Of a DNA stretch of 64,000 bases, positions 34,952-44,136 are shown piece by piece (the first letter of the stretch is position 1; each line of letters starts with the position of its first letter). The stretch is from positions 336,432-400,431 of the forward strand of contig NZ_JAUZVY010000003.1 of assembly GCF_030717955.1 (NCBI RefSeq), given 5' to 3'. This DNA comes from Alkalimonas delamerensis. GTDB taxonomy: Bacteria; Pseudomonadota; Gammaproteobacteria; Enterobacterales; Alteromonadaceae. The translations under genes and the position numbers were made by a program. The notes under the pieces were generated by a model. It had not been told where the DNA came from. It made no database searches and saw nothing but the letters and a program-made list of their open reading frames with translations.

Positions 34952-36103
34952 ATGTTTGATCTGACGGTGGTGGGTGGTGGCATGGTTGGTGCTAGCATTG
35001 CGGCTTACATGGCGCAGCAGGGCTGGCAGGTCGCGTTGGTAGAAGCGCAGCGACCGGAGCCTTATGAAGCCAGCCAACCGGCAGATTTACGGGTATCGGC
35101 CATCAGCCAGCGCAGCCAGCAGTGGCTGGAGCAATCCGGAGCCTGGCAGGCGGTTGCTGCGATGCGGCTCTGTCCATATCGCCGTTTGCAGGCGTTTGAG
35201 CGGCCAGAGCACAGCGTCGAGTTCAGTGCCGCCAGCATTGAGCAGAGCGAACTCGGTCATATTGTGGAGAATCGTGTGCTGCAACTGGCGTGCTGGCAGC
35301 AGTTTCCTGAAAGTTTGCAGCTGTTTTGCCCGGCCCGGGTGACCGCACTGCACCAGGATGCCGACAGCGCCCAGCTGACGCTGGATAATGGCAATCTTCT
35401 GCGCAGCCGTTTGGTGATTGCGGCCGATGGCGCTCGCTCGACACTGCGTCAGCTGGCTGGCATAGGCACCCGCGGCTGGCGTTATGCCCAGGGCTGCCTG
35501 GTCGCCCATGTACGGACTGAACAACCACAGCAGGACGTTACTTGGCAGCAATTTACTGAAACTGGCCCTAAAGCCTTCTTACCACTGCCCGGCCAGCAAG
35601 GCTCCTTGGTTTGGTACCACAGTGTGCCTAAGGTGCAGCAGTTGGCTGCGCTGTCGCCGGCTGCGCTCAGTCAGGCCATCATGGCTGCTTTTCCAGCGCA
35701 ACTGGGAACCATTGAAGTGCAGAGGGCGACTTGGTTCCCGCTGCAACGCTTGCATGCTTTATCCTATTACCAGCAACGGCTGGTATTGGTGGGGGATGCA
35801 GCGCATGCCATTCACCCGATGGCCGGGCAGGGGGTGAACCTTGGTTTTGCTGATGGGGCCTTATTGTGCCAGTTGTTGCAGCAAGGCGGTGTGGCAGCGC
35901 TTCAGCAGCCGCAAGCGCTTCTAAAGCGCTATCAGCAGCAACGTCAGCCACAAAACTGGTTGATGATGAGCAGCATGGATGCACTTTATCATGGCTTTGG
36001 CAGCCGGTGGCCACTGGTCAGACAGTTACGTCAATTGGGTTTGATGCTGGCCGGGCGAAGTAGCTTGCTGAAAAATCTGGTAACTCGTTACGCCACAGGC
36101 TAA
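34952..36103 (+). CDS. ubiF: UbiH/UbiF-family FAD monooxygenase (probable UbiF)
   Basis: A 383-residue aromatic hydroxylase of the ubiquinone pathway. FAD motifs are GGGMVGASIAAYMAQ at the N-terminus, AADGARSTLR in the middle and GDAAHAIHPMAGQGVNLGF near residue 275. The start follows GAGGG at 34941-34945. UbiH, UbiI and UbiF are close paralogues. The UbiF call rests on location: E. coli ubiF also adjoins a Met-Leu-Gln tRNA cluster, and that arrangement is kept here. It would then carry out the C6 hydroxylation that E. coli UbiF performs. Function as another paralogue cannot be excluded. Confidence 0.8.
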   Translation: MFDLTVVGGGMVGASIAAYMAQQGWQVALVEAQRPEPYEASQPADLRVSAISQRSQQWLEQSGAWQAVAAMRLCPYRRLQAFERPEHSVEFSAASIEQSELGHIVENRVLQLACWQQFPESLQLFCPARVTALHQDADSAQLTLDNGNLLRSRLVIAADGARSTLRQLAGIGTRGWRYAQGCLVAHVRTEQPQQDVTWQQFTETGPKAFLPLPGQQGSLVWYHSVPKVQQLAALSPAALSQAIMAAFPAQLGTIEVQRATWFPLQRLHALSYYQQRLVLVGDAAHAIHPMAGQGVNLGFADGALLCQLLQQGGVAALQQPQALLKRYQQQRQPQNWLMMSSMDALYHGFGSRWPLVRQLRQLGLMLAGRSSLLKNLVTRYATG

Positions 36104-36154
36104 GCAGAGTACATGCAGTAAGATAAAAATTTGGTGATGATTTGCTGCTGAGAA

Positions 36155-36229
36155 TGGCAGGGGTGCCAGGATTCGAACCTGGGCATGGCGGGATCAAAAC
36201 CCGCTGCCTTACCGCTTGGCTACACCCCT
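36155..36229 (-). tRNA. tRNA-Gln (TTG), promoter-distal copy
   Basis: 75 bases with encoded CCA on the minus strand. Acceptor AGGGGTG pairs with CACCCCT, and the anticodon is TTG in TTTTGAT. It is identical to the neighbouring Gln gene and is last in the Met-Leu-Gln-Gln operon. Confidence 0.97.
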
Positions 36230-36259
36230 AACAAGGATTTACAACCGAAGAAAGAGAAA

Positions 36260-36334
36260 TGGCAGGGGTGCCAGGATTCGAACCTGGGCATGGCGGGATC
36301 AAAACCCGCTGCCTTACCGCTTGGCTACACCCCT
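36260..36334 (-). tRNA. tRNA-Gln (TTG), promoter-proximal copy
   Basis: Same 75-base sequence as the other copy, separated from it by 30 bases. E. coli's cluster has both UUG and CUG readers; both copies here are UUG. Confidence 0.97.
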
Positions 36335-36361
36335 GCAGTGTCTCTCCTTGCCTGGTACACT

Positions 36362-36446
36362 TGGTGCGGAAGGAGAGACTCGAACTCTCACACCTCGCGG
36401 CGCTGGAACCTAAATCCAGTGCGTCTACCAATTCCGCCACTTCCGC
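36362..36446 (-). tRNA. tRNA-Leu (TAG)
   Basis: 85 bases with encoded CCA. Acceptor GCGGAAG pairs with CTTCCGC. It has a long variable arm and anticodon TAG in TTTAGGT, and corresponds to E. coli leuW in the same cluster. Confidence 0.97.
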
Positions 36447-36467
36447 AGCATACCTGAAGAGAAGAAG

Positions 36468-36544
36468 TGGTGGCTACAGCGGGAATCGAACCTGCGACCC
36501 CAGCATTATGAGTGCTGTGCTCTAACCAGCTGAGCTATGTAGCC
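36468..36544 (-). tRNA. tRNA-Met (CAT), elongator
   Basis: 77 bases with encoded CCA. Acceptor GGCTACA pairs with TGTAGCC, and the anticodon is CAT in CTCATAA. Strong resemblance to E. coli metT, including the first-base pairing, marks it as an elongator and not an initiator. First gene of the cluster. Confidence 0.95.
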
Positions 36545-36574
36545 ACGTTAACTTGTCTTCAGCAAGTGGCGCGT

Positions 36575-36603
36575 ATTATCCGTATCTGCTTTGGCAGCGT
36601 CAA
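36575..36603 (-). promoter_or_regulatory. Promoter of the Met-Leu-Gln-Gln tRNA operon
   Basis: On the minus strand TTGACG (36603-36598), exactly 17 bases, then GATAAT (36580-36575), with a GCGCC discriminator. The G+C-rich start region is typical of stringently controlled stable-RNA promoters. Confidence 0.88.
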
Positions 36604-36695
36604 CCGTTTTTTGCAAATTATGCCGGCTGCCAAAGCCCGTTTGCTGGTTTTATACCCAAAGCAGCCAAGGGATGGTGGATAATCGCGCCAATTGC

Positions 36696-37787
36696 TTACA
36701 CATTGAACAGGAAGTGCATCACATCGCCGTCTTTCACGATGTAGTTTTTGCCTTCTACCCGAAGCTTACCCGCTTCTTTGGCACCGGCTTCGCCCTTGCA
36801 GGCGATGAAATCATCAAAGCCAATCACTTCAGCACGGATAAAGCCTTTTTCAAAGTCGGTGTGAATAACGCCGGCGGCTCTTGGTGCACTGGCACCAATG
36901 GCAACGGTCCAGGCCCGTACTTCTTTCACACCGGCGGTGAAGTAGGTTTGCAGGTTCAGCAGCGAGTAGCCACCGCGGATCACTCGGTTCAGACCGGGCT
37001 CTTCCAGGCCTAAGTCCGCCATAAACTCGGCTTTTTCATCATCGTCCAGCTCGGCGATTTCCGACTCGATGGCCGCGCAAACGGGCACGACGATGGCGTC
37101 TTCTTTGGCGGCAATGTCGCGCACAATGTCGAGGTAGGGATTGTTCTCAAAACCATCTTCAGTCACATTGGCAATGTACATGGTCGGCTTGATGGTCAGG
37201 AAGTTCATGTAGCTCACCAGGGCCACTTCTTCTGGTTCCAGCACCAGCTGACGCAGGGTCAGGCCCTGTTCCAGGTGCGCCTTCACCTTGGCCAGCACCT
37301 CCAACTCGGCTTTGGCATCTTTGTCGCCCGATTTGGCTTTCTTACCAACCCGCAGCATGGCCCGTTCGGCACTTTCCATATCGGCCAGCACCAGTTCCAT
37401 ATTGATGGTGTCGATGTCGTCGGCTGGGTCGACTTTACCGGCAACATGCACGATGTTGTCGTCGTCAAAGCAGCGCACCACATGGCCGATGGCATCAGTT
37501 TCCCGGATATTGGCCAGGAACTTATTGCCAAGGCCTTCGCCTTTGGAAGCGCCTTTGACCAGACCGGCGATATCAACGAACTCCATGGTGGTTGGGATCA
37601 CCCGTTGTGGGTTGACGATCTCAGCCAGTTGGGTCAAACGCTGATCCGGCACCGGGACTACGCCGGTGTTGGGCTCGATGGTGCAAAATGGAAAGTTTGC
37701 CGCTTCGATGCCGGCTTTGGTCAAAGCGTTGAACAGGGTGGATTTACCCACATTGGGTAAACCGACAATTCCACATTTAAATCCCAT
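36696..37787 (-). CDS. ychF: Ribosome-associated P-loop ATPase YchF
   Basis: Obg-related nucleotide-binding protein of 363 residues that hydrolyses ATP rather than GTP. The G1 motif GLPNVGKSTLFNAL, switch-region FPFCTIEPN and DIAGLVKGASKGEGLGN (G3) are all present. A coiled-coil insertion and a C-terminal TGS domain (EVRAWTVAIGASAPRAAGVIH...) follow. YchF binds ribosomes and is implicated in stress responses. It follows pth on the same strand with a 37-base gap, a conserved pair. Confidence 0.97.
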   Translation of the reverse strand: MGFKCGIVGLPNVGKSTLFNALTKAGIEAANFPFCTIEPNTGVVPVPDQRLTQLAEIVNPQRVIPTTMEFVDIAGLVKGASKGEGLGNKFLANIRETDAIGHVVRCFDDDNIVHVAGKVDPADDIDTINMELVLADMESAERAMLRVGKKAKSGDKDAKAELEVLAKVKAHLEQGLTLRQLVLEPEEVALVSYMNFLTIKPTMYIANVTEDGFENNPYLDIVRDIAAKEDAIVVPVCAAIESEIAELDDDEKAEFMADLGLEEPGLNRVIRGGYSLLNLQTYFTAGVKEVRAWTVAIGASAPRAAGVIHTDFEKGFIRAEVIGFDDFIACKGEAGAKEAGKLRVEGKNYIVKDGDVMHFLFNV

Positions 37788-37824
37788 GACAGTGTCCTAT
37801 TCCAGTGCAGCGCCGTGCTGCCGG

Positions 37825-38421
37825 TTAAGCGGGGCTGGCCTGAAAGCTGTGCAAACGGCTTTGCGCTTTGACCAGACCATCCTTTAGCAGTATCGGCAGG
37901 CAACGCAGTGCTTCATCGATACTGGCTTCGATTAATAATTGTTCACTGGCTGGTGCTTTGCCTAGCACATAGCCGGTAACCTTGTGTTTATCCCCTGGAT
38001 GGCCAATACCAAGCCGCAACCGCAAAAAGTTGCTGTTGTTGCCTAAGCGGGCTGTGGTGTCTTTTAAACCATTATGGCCGGCATGGCCACCGCCGACTTT
38101 GAGTTTGGCAACGCCTGGCGGCAACGCCAGTTCATCGTGCACAACCAGAATGTGTTCGGGTGGTATTTTGTAAAAATTTGCCATTGCCTGCACGGCTTTA
38201 CCGCTCAGGTTCATGTAGGTGGTGGGGATAAGCAGTTTAATGTCTTGTGCTGCCAGTTGAACACGGGCAATGTCACCAAAAAATTTGGGCTCGTGTTTTA
38301 ACGACGTCTGAGTTTGTCGTGCCAGTTGTTCAACAAACCAGGCGCCGGCATTGTGTCTGGTTTGGCTGTATTCGGGGCCTGGATTCGCCAGGCCCACGAT
38401 CAGCTGGATCGGCTGGGACAT
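37825..38421 (-). CDS. pth: Peptidyl-tRNA hydrolase
   Basis: Recycles peptidyl-tRNAs released by stalled ribosomes; 198 residues. The catalytic His is in QTRHNAGAWF, and the substrate-binding Asn residues lie in TTYMNLSG and GGHAGHNGL. VVHDELALPPG is the other signature. Its ATG overlaps the stop of rplY by one base (TAATG), so translation is likely coupled to that of ribosomal protein L25. Confidence 0.97.
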   Translation of the reverse strand: MSQPIQLIVGLANPGPEYSQTRHNAGAWFVEQLARQTQTSLKHEPKFFGDIARVQLAAQDIKLLIPTTYMNLSGKAVQAMANFYKIPPEHILVVHDELALPPGVAKLKVGGGHAGHNGLKDTTARLGNNSNFLRLRLGIGHPGDKHKVTGYVLGKAPASEQLLIEASIDEALRCLPILLKDGLVKAQSRLHSFQASPA

Positions 38422-39050
38422 TACTCAGCAGATTCGGCTGCTTCACCTTCGCCTTCGTCGGCATCGACGGCTTTACCAGCAGGCTTGTTGACAGAAACAA
38501 CAGCCAGGTCATGGCCTTCGCCTTTGGTCAATTGCGTGAAGGTAACGCCTTTTGGTGCAACCAGATCAGACAAGTGCAGAGTCTGGCCGATTTCAACATT
38601 GGTCAGATCCACTTCAATGAACTCAGGCAGATCTTTTGGCAGCACGTTGATTTCAACTTCGTTGGCACCGTGAACCACAACGCCGCCTTTCTTAATGGCA
38701 ACTTCTTCGTTCAGGAAGTGCAGCGGCACAGTGGTGTGCAGCTCTTGGCCAGCTTCAACACGTTGGAAATCGACGTGCATGATTTTTGGCTTGAACGGGT
38801 GACGCTGCATATCTTTAACGATGGCCTGGATCTTTTCTTTGCCGACATTCAGAGTCAGAATGTGCGAGTAGAAAGATTCGAAGCTTTGTGCTTTCAACAG
38901 CTTAGAGTGCTCTAAAGTGATTGACAGAGCATCTTTGTGACCACCGTAAATGATGGCTGGTACTTTATCCTGATGACGCAGGCGGCGGCTCGCACCTTTC
39001 CCCAGGTCAGTCCGGACTTCAGCATCTAAAGTATAAATTGCGTCAGACAT
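38421..39050 (-). CDS. rplY: 50S ribosomal protein L25 (CTC/long form)
   Basis: 5S rRNA-binding protein of 209 residues, the long form with an N-terminal L25 domain (RTDLGKGASRRLRHQDKVPAIIYGG) and a C-terminal TL5/CTC beta domain. E. coli's short form is only 94 residues. The acidic Ala/Glu-rich tail is common in this form. GGAG eight bases before ATG 39050 fixes the start. It heads the rplY-pth-ychF operon. Confidence 0.96.
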   Translation of the reverse strand: MSDAIYTLDAEVRTDLGKGASRRLRHQDKVPAIIYGGHKDALSITLEHSKLLKAQSFESFYSHILTLNVGKEKIQAIVKDMQRHPFKPKIMHVDFQRVEAGQELHTTVPLHFLNEEVAIKKGGVVVHGANEVEINVLPKDLPEFIEVDLTNVEIGQTLHLSDLVAPKGVTFTQLTKGEGHDLAVVSVNKPAGKAVDADEGEGEAAESAE

Positions 39051-39160
39051 GGTATTCTCCAGTAATTCATAAGGTTCCACAGACCGCGACCAGACTGTGG
39101 GACGTAGGCCCCCTTAAAAGGGCGCGACATGATACCACTGGTGTTTTTTTGGCGCAATTG

Positions 39161-39186
39161 AAAAAGGCACCCGAAGGTGCCTTTAG
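39161..39186 (-). terminator. Terminator of prs
   Basis: GGCACC (39166-39171) and GGTGCC (39176-39181) form a stem with a CGAA loop, extended by A/T pairs. On the minus strand it ends in T5. It lies about 20 bases after the prs stop. Confidence 0.9.
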
Positions 39187-39203
39187 TCTGCAGTCGATGT
39201 GAC

Positions 39204-40148
39204 TTAATCAAACATCGACGAAATCGATTCTTCGTTGCTGATGCGACGAATGCACTCGGCCATCATTTCGCTCAGTGACAGCTGGCGTACTTTGGCTACT
39301 TTTTTCATCTCGGCGCTCAGTGGAATGGTGTCGGTCACGATCAGTTCATCAATCACCGAATTGGCAATAATCTGAGGGGCATTGCCAGAGAATACCGGAT
39401 GGGTAGCGTAGGCAAAGACCCGCTTAGCACCATGCTCTTTCAGCGCTTCGGCCGCTTTACACAGCGTGCCGCCGGTATCGATCATGTCGTCGACCAGGAT
39501 ACAATCGCGATCTTTCACATCACCAATGATGTGCATCACTTGCGATACATTGGCTTTTGGACGACGTTTGTCAATGATGGCCAGATCGGCATCGTTCAGC
39601 AGCTTGGCCACCGCACGGGCACGGACTACGCCGCCGATATCCGGGGAGACCACCACCGGTGATTGCAGATCCTGCTTGCGCATGTCTTCCAGCAATACCG
39701 GGCTGGCGAAGACGTTATCGACCGGTACATCAAAGAACCCTTGAATTTGCTCGGCATGTAAATCAACGGTCAGCACTCGATCCACGCCGACACTGGACAG
39801 AAAGTCGGCGACAACTTTGGCGGTAATGGGGACCCGGGCAGAACGAACCCGACGGTCCTGACGGGCGTAACCAAAATAAGGCAATACCGCAGTGATCCGG
39901 CCGGCTGAGGCGCGACGTAATGCATCGACCATCACGATCAGTTCCATCAGGTTGTCGTTGGTGGGTGCGCAGGTGGACTGGATGATGAAAACATCGGAGC
40001 CACGGACGTTTTCATTGATCATCACGCTGACTTCGCCATCGCTGAAACGGCCAACGTCGGCATCACCGAGTTTGATGTAGAGCCGGCTGGCAATTTTGTT
40101 CGCGAGTTCTGGTACGGCGTTACCAGCAAAAACCTTCATATCGGGCAC
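39204..40148 (-). CDS. prs: Ribose-phosphate pyrophosphokinase
   Basis: Makes PRPP from ribose-5-phosphate and ATP for nucleotide, histidine and NAD synthesis; 314 residues. Family motifs are GEVSVMINENVRGSDVFI, YFGYARQDR, TVDLHAEQIQGFF and the PRPP loop LVDDMIDTGGT. Start at ATG 40148 (MPDMK) or 40139 (MK). It follows ispE on the same strand, but a hairpin between them suggests its own promoter. Confidence 0.97.
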   Translation of the reverse strand: MPDMKVFAGNAVPELANKIASRLYIKLGDADVGRFSDGEVSVMINENVRGSDVFIIQSTCAPTNDNLMELIVMVDALRRASAGRITAVLPYFGYARQDRRVRSARVPITAKVVADFLSSVGVDRVLTVDLHAEQIQGFFDVPVDNVFASPVLLEDMRKQDLQSPVVVSPDIGGVVRARAVAKLLNDADLAIIDKRRPKANVSQVMHIIGDVKDRDCILVDDMIDTGGTLCKAAEALKEHGAKRVFAYATHPVFSGNAPQIIANSVIDELIVTDTIPLSAEMKKVAKVRQLSLSEMMAECIRRISNEESISSMFD

Positions 40149-40191
40149 GGTAGGATCCTCAGGGCAGTTGGAGTCCGGTTAACAAAATTGA

Positions 40192-40206
40192 CCCTGCGTG
40201 GCAGGG
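40192..40206 (-). terminator. Short hairpin between ispE and prs
   Basis: CCCTGC (40192-40197) and GCAGGG (40201-40206) form a 6-bp GC-rich stem with a 3-base loop. On the minus strand it is followed by TCAATTTTGTT. It is a candidate ispE terminator or attenuator. Confidence 0.55.
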
Positions 40207-40228
40207 CCCTGATGGTGGTAATGGCGCA

Positions 40229-41077
40229 TTACCGAAATGCGGTCAGTGCAGTCAGGGCTGGTGACTCGCTAACCCCCCTGGCGATGAACCCACTGCAGAA
40301 AGCGGGCATATCACGCAAGGCAGCTTCCGCTTGCAAACGATCAGAGAAGGCGGCAAACACACTGGCTCCGGTCCCTGTCATGCGGCTTGGCGCATATTCT
40401 AACAACCACTGTAAGGTGATTGCAACATTCGGATAGAGGCGGCAGACCAGAGCCTGGCAGTCATTGCGCCAGTCGATTTCCATCAGTTGATCCAGCCCGA
40501 CTTTGGGCGTATTTCGAGGTAAATCAGCATGCTGAAAGATGGTTTTGGTGGAAATATGGCAATCGGGTGTCACCACCAGATACCAGCAGGAGGGCAGTTC
40601 GATGGGGGTGATTTTTTCACCGACGCCTTCGGCAAAAGCAGTGCGGCCACGGACAAAAATGGGCACATCGGCCCCAAGCTGCAAACCAAGCCCAGCCAGT
40701 TCATCCTGGCTTAACCCCAGTTGCCACAATTGATTGAGTGCCAACAGGGTGCTGGCAGCATCCGATGAGCCTCCCCCAATGCCGCCGCCCAGTGGCAATA
40801 CCTTATCCAGTTGGATCTGGGCTCCCTGACGGCAGCCGGTGTGTTGTTGCAGCAAACGGGCCGCTCGAAGCACCAGGTTGTCGTCGTTGACCAGAGCTGG
40901 CTGGTTGCAGCTCAACGTCAGCTCTGGACTGCTGTGGCTGCTTAGATGCAGGGTATCGCCGTAATCGAGCAGTTGGAAAATGCTTTGCAGCTCATGATAG
41001 CCATCCGCCCGTTGCCCGGTGATGTGCAGGAACAAATTGAGTTTGGCAATGGCCGGAAGTGACAATGACCGGCTCAT
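40229..41077 (-). CDS. ispE: 4-diphosphocytidyl-2-C-methylerythritol kinase
   Basis: Non-mevalonate isoprenoid enzyme of 282 residues in the GHMP kinase family. AIAKLNLFLHITGQRADGYHEL opens the protein, the phosphate loop LPLGGGIGGGSSDAA lies near residue 95, and MTGTGASVFAAF is the third motif. Its ATG overlaps the lolB stop (ATGA), so lolB-ispE is a coupled pair. The lolB-ispE-prs-rplY order opposite hemA-prfA-prmC is standard for gammaproteobacteria. Confidence 0.97.
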   Translation of the reverse strand: MSRSLSLPAIAKLNLFLHITGQRADGYHELQSIFQLLDYGDTLHLSSHSSPELTLSCNQPALVNDDNLVLRAARLLQQHTGCRQGAQIQLDKVLPLGGGIGGGSSDAASTLLALNQLWQLGLSQDELAGLGLQLGADVPIFVRGRTAFAEGVGEKITPIELPSCWYLVVTPDCHISTKTIFQHADLPRNTPKVGLDQLMEIDWRNDCQALVCRLYPNVAITLQWLLEYAPSRMTGTGASVFAAFSDRLQAEAALRDMPAFCSGFIARGVSESPALTALTAFR

Positions 41078-41676
41078 AACTGCCAGTTCCTGATCACCAG
41101 TCTGATGCTCAGATCCGTCGATTTCACATCGATACGCCTTGGCAGCGCCAGCGCATCGTTAAAAAAACTGTGGTACCGAATGTGCCAATGATAACCGCTG
41201 CTATCCTGCAGCTCAAAGGCAATCAAGCGGCCCAGTGCGTCGTATTCTTTGGCGCTGGCATTTTGACCTGCCAGCCCCTTGAGCCACAGCGGCATCTCTT
41301 CCAGCGGCAAGCTCCAGCCGGTCAGTGCCCACATCAGCTCGCTGCTATTGCGTGCCTGGTAATCCTCGCCGCGCACTTGCAGCTGTGCCTGGCCAGCGCT
41401 GCTTTCAAGACTGAAAATTCGAATGCCCAGGAAGTTGGTCATGCGGGCCTGGTAATCTGCCCCTTGCTGCTGCCAGTGCAAGCTGCCATTGACAGTGTCG
41501 CCCAGTGCCTGGATGCCCATGGTGGCAGTCAGCTCAAAGTGTTGCAATTGCTCGATGCGATCTTGCCGTTGCTGAGTCGATAGCACAGGCCCTTCGGTTC
41601 TGGGTTTGATGCTGCAGCCGCTGGCCAGCACACTGAGCAAGAGTAAAAGAAACAAGCTTTTTACGGCGTTTGACAC
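41074..41676 (-). CDS. lolB: Outer-membrane lipoprotein receptor LolB
   Basis: About 200 residues. LolB takes lipoproteins from the LolA carrier and inserts them in the outer membrane. The start is best at GTG 41676, because GAGGA lies about seven bases before it and the signal peptide (LFLLLLLSVLASGC) then begins normally. The frame also reaches an ATG at 41724. The lipobox Cys is near residue 21. The body shows the shallow beta-barrel pattern with Trp- and Gln-rich strands, for example NGSLHWQQQGADYQARMTN. It is divergent from hemA. Confidence 0.92.
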   Translation of the reverse strand: MSNAVKSLFLLLLLSVLASGCSIKPRTEGPVLSTQQRQDRIEQLQHFELTATMGIQALGDTVNGSLHWQQQGADYQARMTNFLGIRIFSLESSAGQAQLQVRGEDYQARNSSELMWALTGWSLPLEEMPLWLKGLAGQNASAKEYDALGRLIAFELQDSSGYHWHIRYHSFFNDALALPRRIDVKSTDLSIRLVIRNWQL

Positions 41677-41758
41677 ACGAAAGTCCTCGTCTGAGCTTTT
41701 ATTGGGCTGGTCTTTTTCGTACAATTCGCCCCTTGAACATCAAGGTTATTACAGGTGG

Positions 41759-43006
41759 ATGGCCATTTACGCGCTAGGCATTAATCACAAAACAGCACCA
41801 GTGGCACTGCGTGAACAAGTGGCTTTTGCACCAGAGCAGGTGTCACAAGCGCTGCGCGAGCTGGCAGCGGTAGCCAATGTCACCGATGCCGTGATCCTGT
41901 CGACCTGCAATCGAACTGAATTGTATTTTAACGGTTCAACCGAGCAAGCGGAACAGGTGATTGCCTGGCTAAGCGAATTTCATCAATTGGACAGCCAATT
42001 GGTGCAGCCTCACTTGTATCTGTATCAACAGCAGGATGCAGCGGCGCACCTGATGCGGGTGGCAGCAGGCCTGGACTCGCTGGTGCTGGGTGAGCCGCAA
42101 ATTCTGGGGCAGGTCAAGCAGGCCTACAATCAGTCGCGTCAGGCCGGTACCATCAACCCGGAATTTGAGCGGTTATTCCAGAAAACCTTTGCCATCGCCA
42201 AGCAGGTTCGCACGGAAACCGAAATTGGCGCCAATGCTGTGTCGGTGGCTTTTGTCGCCGTCAGCCTGGCGAAACAGATTTTTGGCCGGCTGGATAAAGT
42301 CTCGGTGCTGTTGATTGGCGCCGGCGAAACCATCGAGCTGGTGGCTCGCCATTTAAAAGAGCAAGGTGCCAGTAAGCTGACCGTGGCAAACCGGACCTAC
42401 GAGCGTGGTTTGGCACTGGCTGAAGCCTTTGGTGCCGAAGTGGTGACCTTGTCCCAGGTGCCTGCTGTGCTTGGACGTGCAGATGTGGTGATAAGCTCTA
42501 CTGCCAGTACTTTGCCCATCATCGGCAAAGGCATGGTGGAACAAGCGCTGAAGGTGCGTAAGCACAAGCCGATGTTTCTGGTCGATTTAGCCGTACCGCG
42601 GGATATTGAAGCCCAGGTCGCCGAGCTGGATGATGCTTACCTCTACACTGTGGATGACCTGCAAAACATCATCGCCCAGAACATGGAGTCGCGTCAGCAA
42701 GCGGCCCAGCAGGCTGAGCTGATCATTGACCAGGGCGTTGCCGAGTTTCAGCAGTGGCAGTTGCTGCAAGGCAATGTGGACTGGGTGCGGGATTACCGCC
42801 AGCAGTGCGAGCAGGTCAAAAATGAATTGCTGGCCAAGGCGGTCAATCAACTGGTGGCCGGCCAGGAGCCGGAAAAAGTACTGGCCGAGCTGGCCACGCG
42901 TTTAAGCAACCGTCTGATGCACAGTCCGACCAAAGCCATCCGCCATTTGGTGCAGGATGAGCAACCGTCTCCTCAGACACTGATATCCATTTTACTCGAT
43001 CTCTGA
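41759..43006 (+). CDS. hemA: Glutamyl-tRNA reductase
   Basis: First enzyme of the C5 haem pathway, reducing Glu-tRNA(Glu) to glutamate-1-semialdehyde; 415 residues. The catalytic Cys is in LSTCNRTELY. The NADPH-binding segment VLLIGAGETIELVARHL and a C-terminal dimerisation helix follow. The start at MAIYALGINHKTAP matches the family. Upstream open frame belongs to the lolB region. It heads hemA-prfA-prmC. Confidence 0.97.
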   Translation: MAIYALGINHKTAPVALREQVAFAPEQVSQALRELAAVANVTDAVILSTCNRTELYFNGSTEQAEQVIAWLSEFHQLDSQLVQPHLYLYQQQDAAAHLMRVAAGLDSLVLGEPQILGQVKQAYNQSRQAGTINPEFERLFQKTFAIAKQVRTETEIGANAVSVAFVAVSLAKQIFGRLDKVSVLLIGAGETIELVARHLKEQGASKLTVANRTYERGLALAEAFGAEVVTLSQVPAVLGRADVVISSTASTLPIIGKGMVEQALKVRKHKPMFLVDLAVPRDIEAQVAELDDAYLYTVDDLQNIIAQNMESRQQAAQQAELIIDQGVAEFQQWQLLQGNVDWVRDYRQQCEQVKNELLAKAVNQLVAGQEPEKVLAELATRLSNRLMHSPTKAIRHLVQDEQPSPQTLISILLDL

Positions 43007-43044
43007 GCTTGCTCGGGATTGATGCGTAAGGAAGCACCGTTAAG

Positions 43045-44133
43045 ATGAAAGCATCGGTTTACGGCAAACTGGAAGCACTGACAGAGCGCTACGAAGAAGT
43101 GCAGGCGCTGCTCAGTGACGCCAGCATTATCGCCAATCAAGAGCGTTTTCGTGAGCTGTCCAAAGAGTACAGTCAACTGGAGGCAGTCAGCAAAGCCTTC
43201 ATGCAGTACCAGCAGACAGAGCAAGGGTTAAAAGACACTGAGCTGATGTTGCAGGACAGCGACCCCGAAGTGCGGGAGATGGCGCAAGAGGAACAAAAAG
43301 AGTTAAAGCAGCAGCTGGAAGCCTTGCAGGCTGAGCTGCAAATTCTGATGCTGCCAACCGATCCAAACGACAACAACAACTGCTTTTTGGAGATCCGGGC
43401 CGGTGCGGGTGGCGATGAAGCGGCTATTTTCGCGGGCGACCTGTTTCGGATGTACAGCCGCTTTGCCGAAAGCCGCGGCTGGCGACTGGAAGTGCTGAGT
43501 GCCAATGAAGGGGAGCATGGCGGCTACAAAGAAATCATCGCCCAGGTTTCAGGCGAAAAAGCTTATGGCACCCTGAAATTTGAGTCCGGTGGGCACCGGG
43601 TGCAGCGGGTACCGGCAACCGAATCGCAGGGGCGGGTCCATACCTCGGCCTGTACCGTGGCGGTGATGCCGGAAATTCCAGAAAGCGAAGCCATCGAAAT
43701 CAACCCGGCCGATTTACGGGTCGATACCTACCGCGCATCCGGTGCCGGTGGTCAGCACGTCAACCGGACCGACTCCGCCATTCGGTTAACCCATTTGCCA
43801 ACCGGCATTGTGGTGGAATGTCAGGAAGAGCGTTCGCAGCATAAGAACCGGGCCAAAGCCATGAGCATGCTGCAGTCACGCATTCAGGCCGCAGAGGATG
43901 AAAAACGCCGCCTAAGCGAAGAGAGCACCCGCCGCTTGTTGGTCGGTAGTGGCGATCGCTCCGAGCGGATCCGCACCTACAACTTCCCGCAAGGCCGGCT
44001 GACCGATCATCGCATCAACCTGACGCTGTACCGGCTCAGTGAAATTATGGAAGGGAGTCTGGAGCTGGTGTTGGAGCCCATTCAGCAAGAGCACCAGGCT
44101 GATTTGTTGGCTGCCATGTCGGAAGACAACTAG
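43045..44133 (+). CDS. prfA: Peptide chain release factor 1
   Basis: Class I release factor for UAA and UAG, 362 residues. The codon-recognition tripeptide lies in RVPATESQGRVHTSA (PAT, the RF1-type PxT). The catalytic GGQ is in ASGAGGQHVNRTDSA, whose Gln is methylated by the product of the next gene. It is followed by prmC with a 3-base gap. Confidence 0.98.
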   Translation: MKASVYGKLEALTERYEEVQALLSDASIIANQERFRELSKEYSQLEAVSKAFMQYQQTEQGLKDTELMLQDSDPEVREMAQEEQKELKQQLEALQAELQILMLPTDPNDNNNCFLEIRAGAGGDEAAIFAGDLFRMYSRFAESRGWRLEVLSANEGEHGGYKEIIAQVSGEKAYGTLKFESGGHRVQRVPATESQGRVHTSACTVAVMPEIPESEAIEINPADLRVDTYRASGAGGQHVNRTDSAIRLTHLPTGIVVECQEERSQHKNRAKAMSMLQSRIQAAEDEKRRLSEESTRRLLVGSGDRSERIRTYNFPQGRLTDHRINLTLYRLSEIMEGSLELVLEPIQQEHQADLLAAMSEDN

Positions 44134-44136
44134 TTG

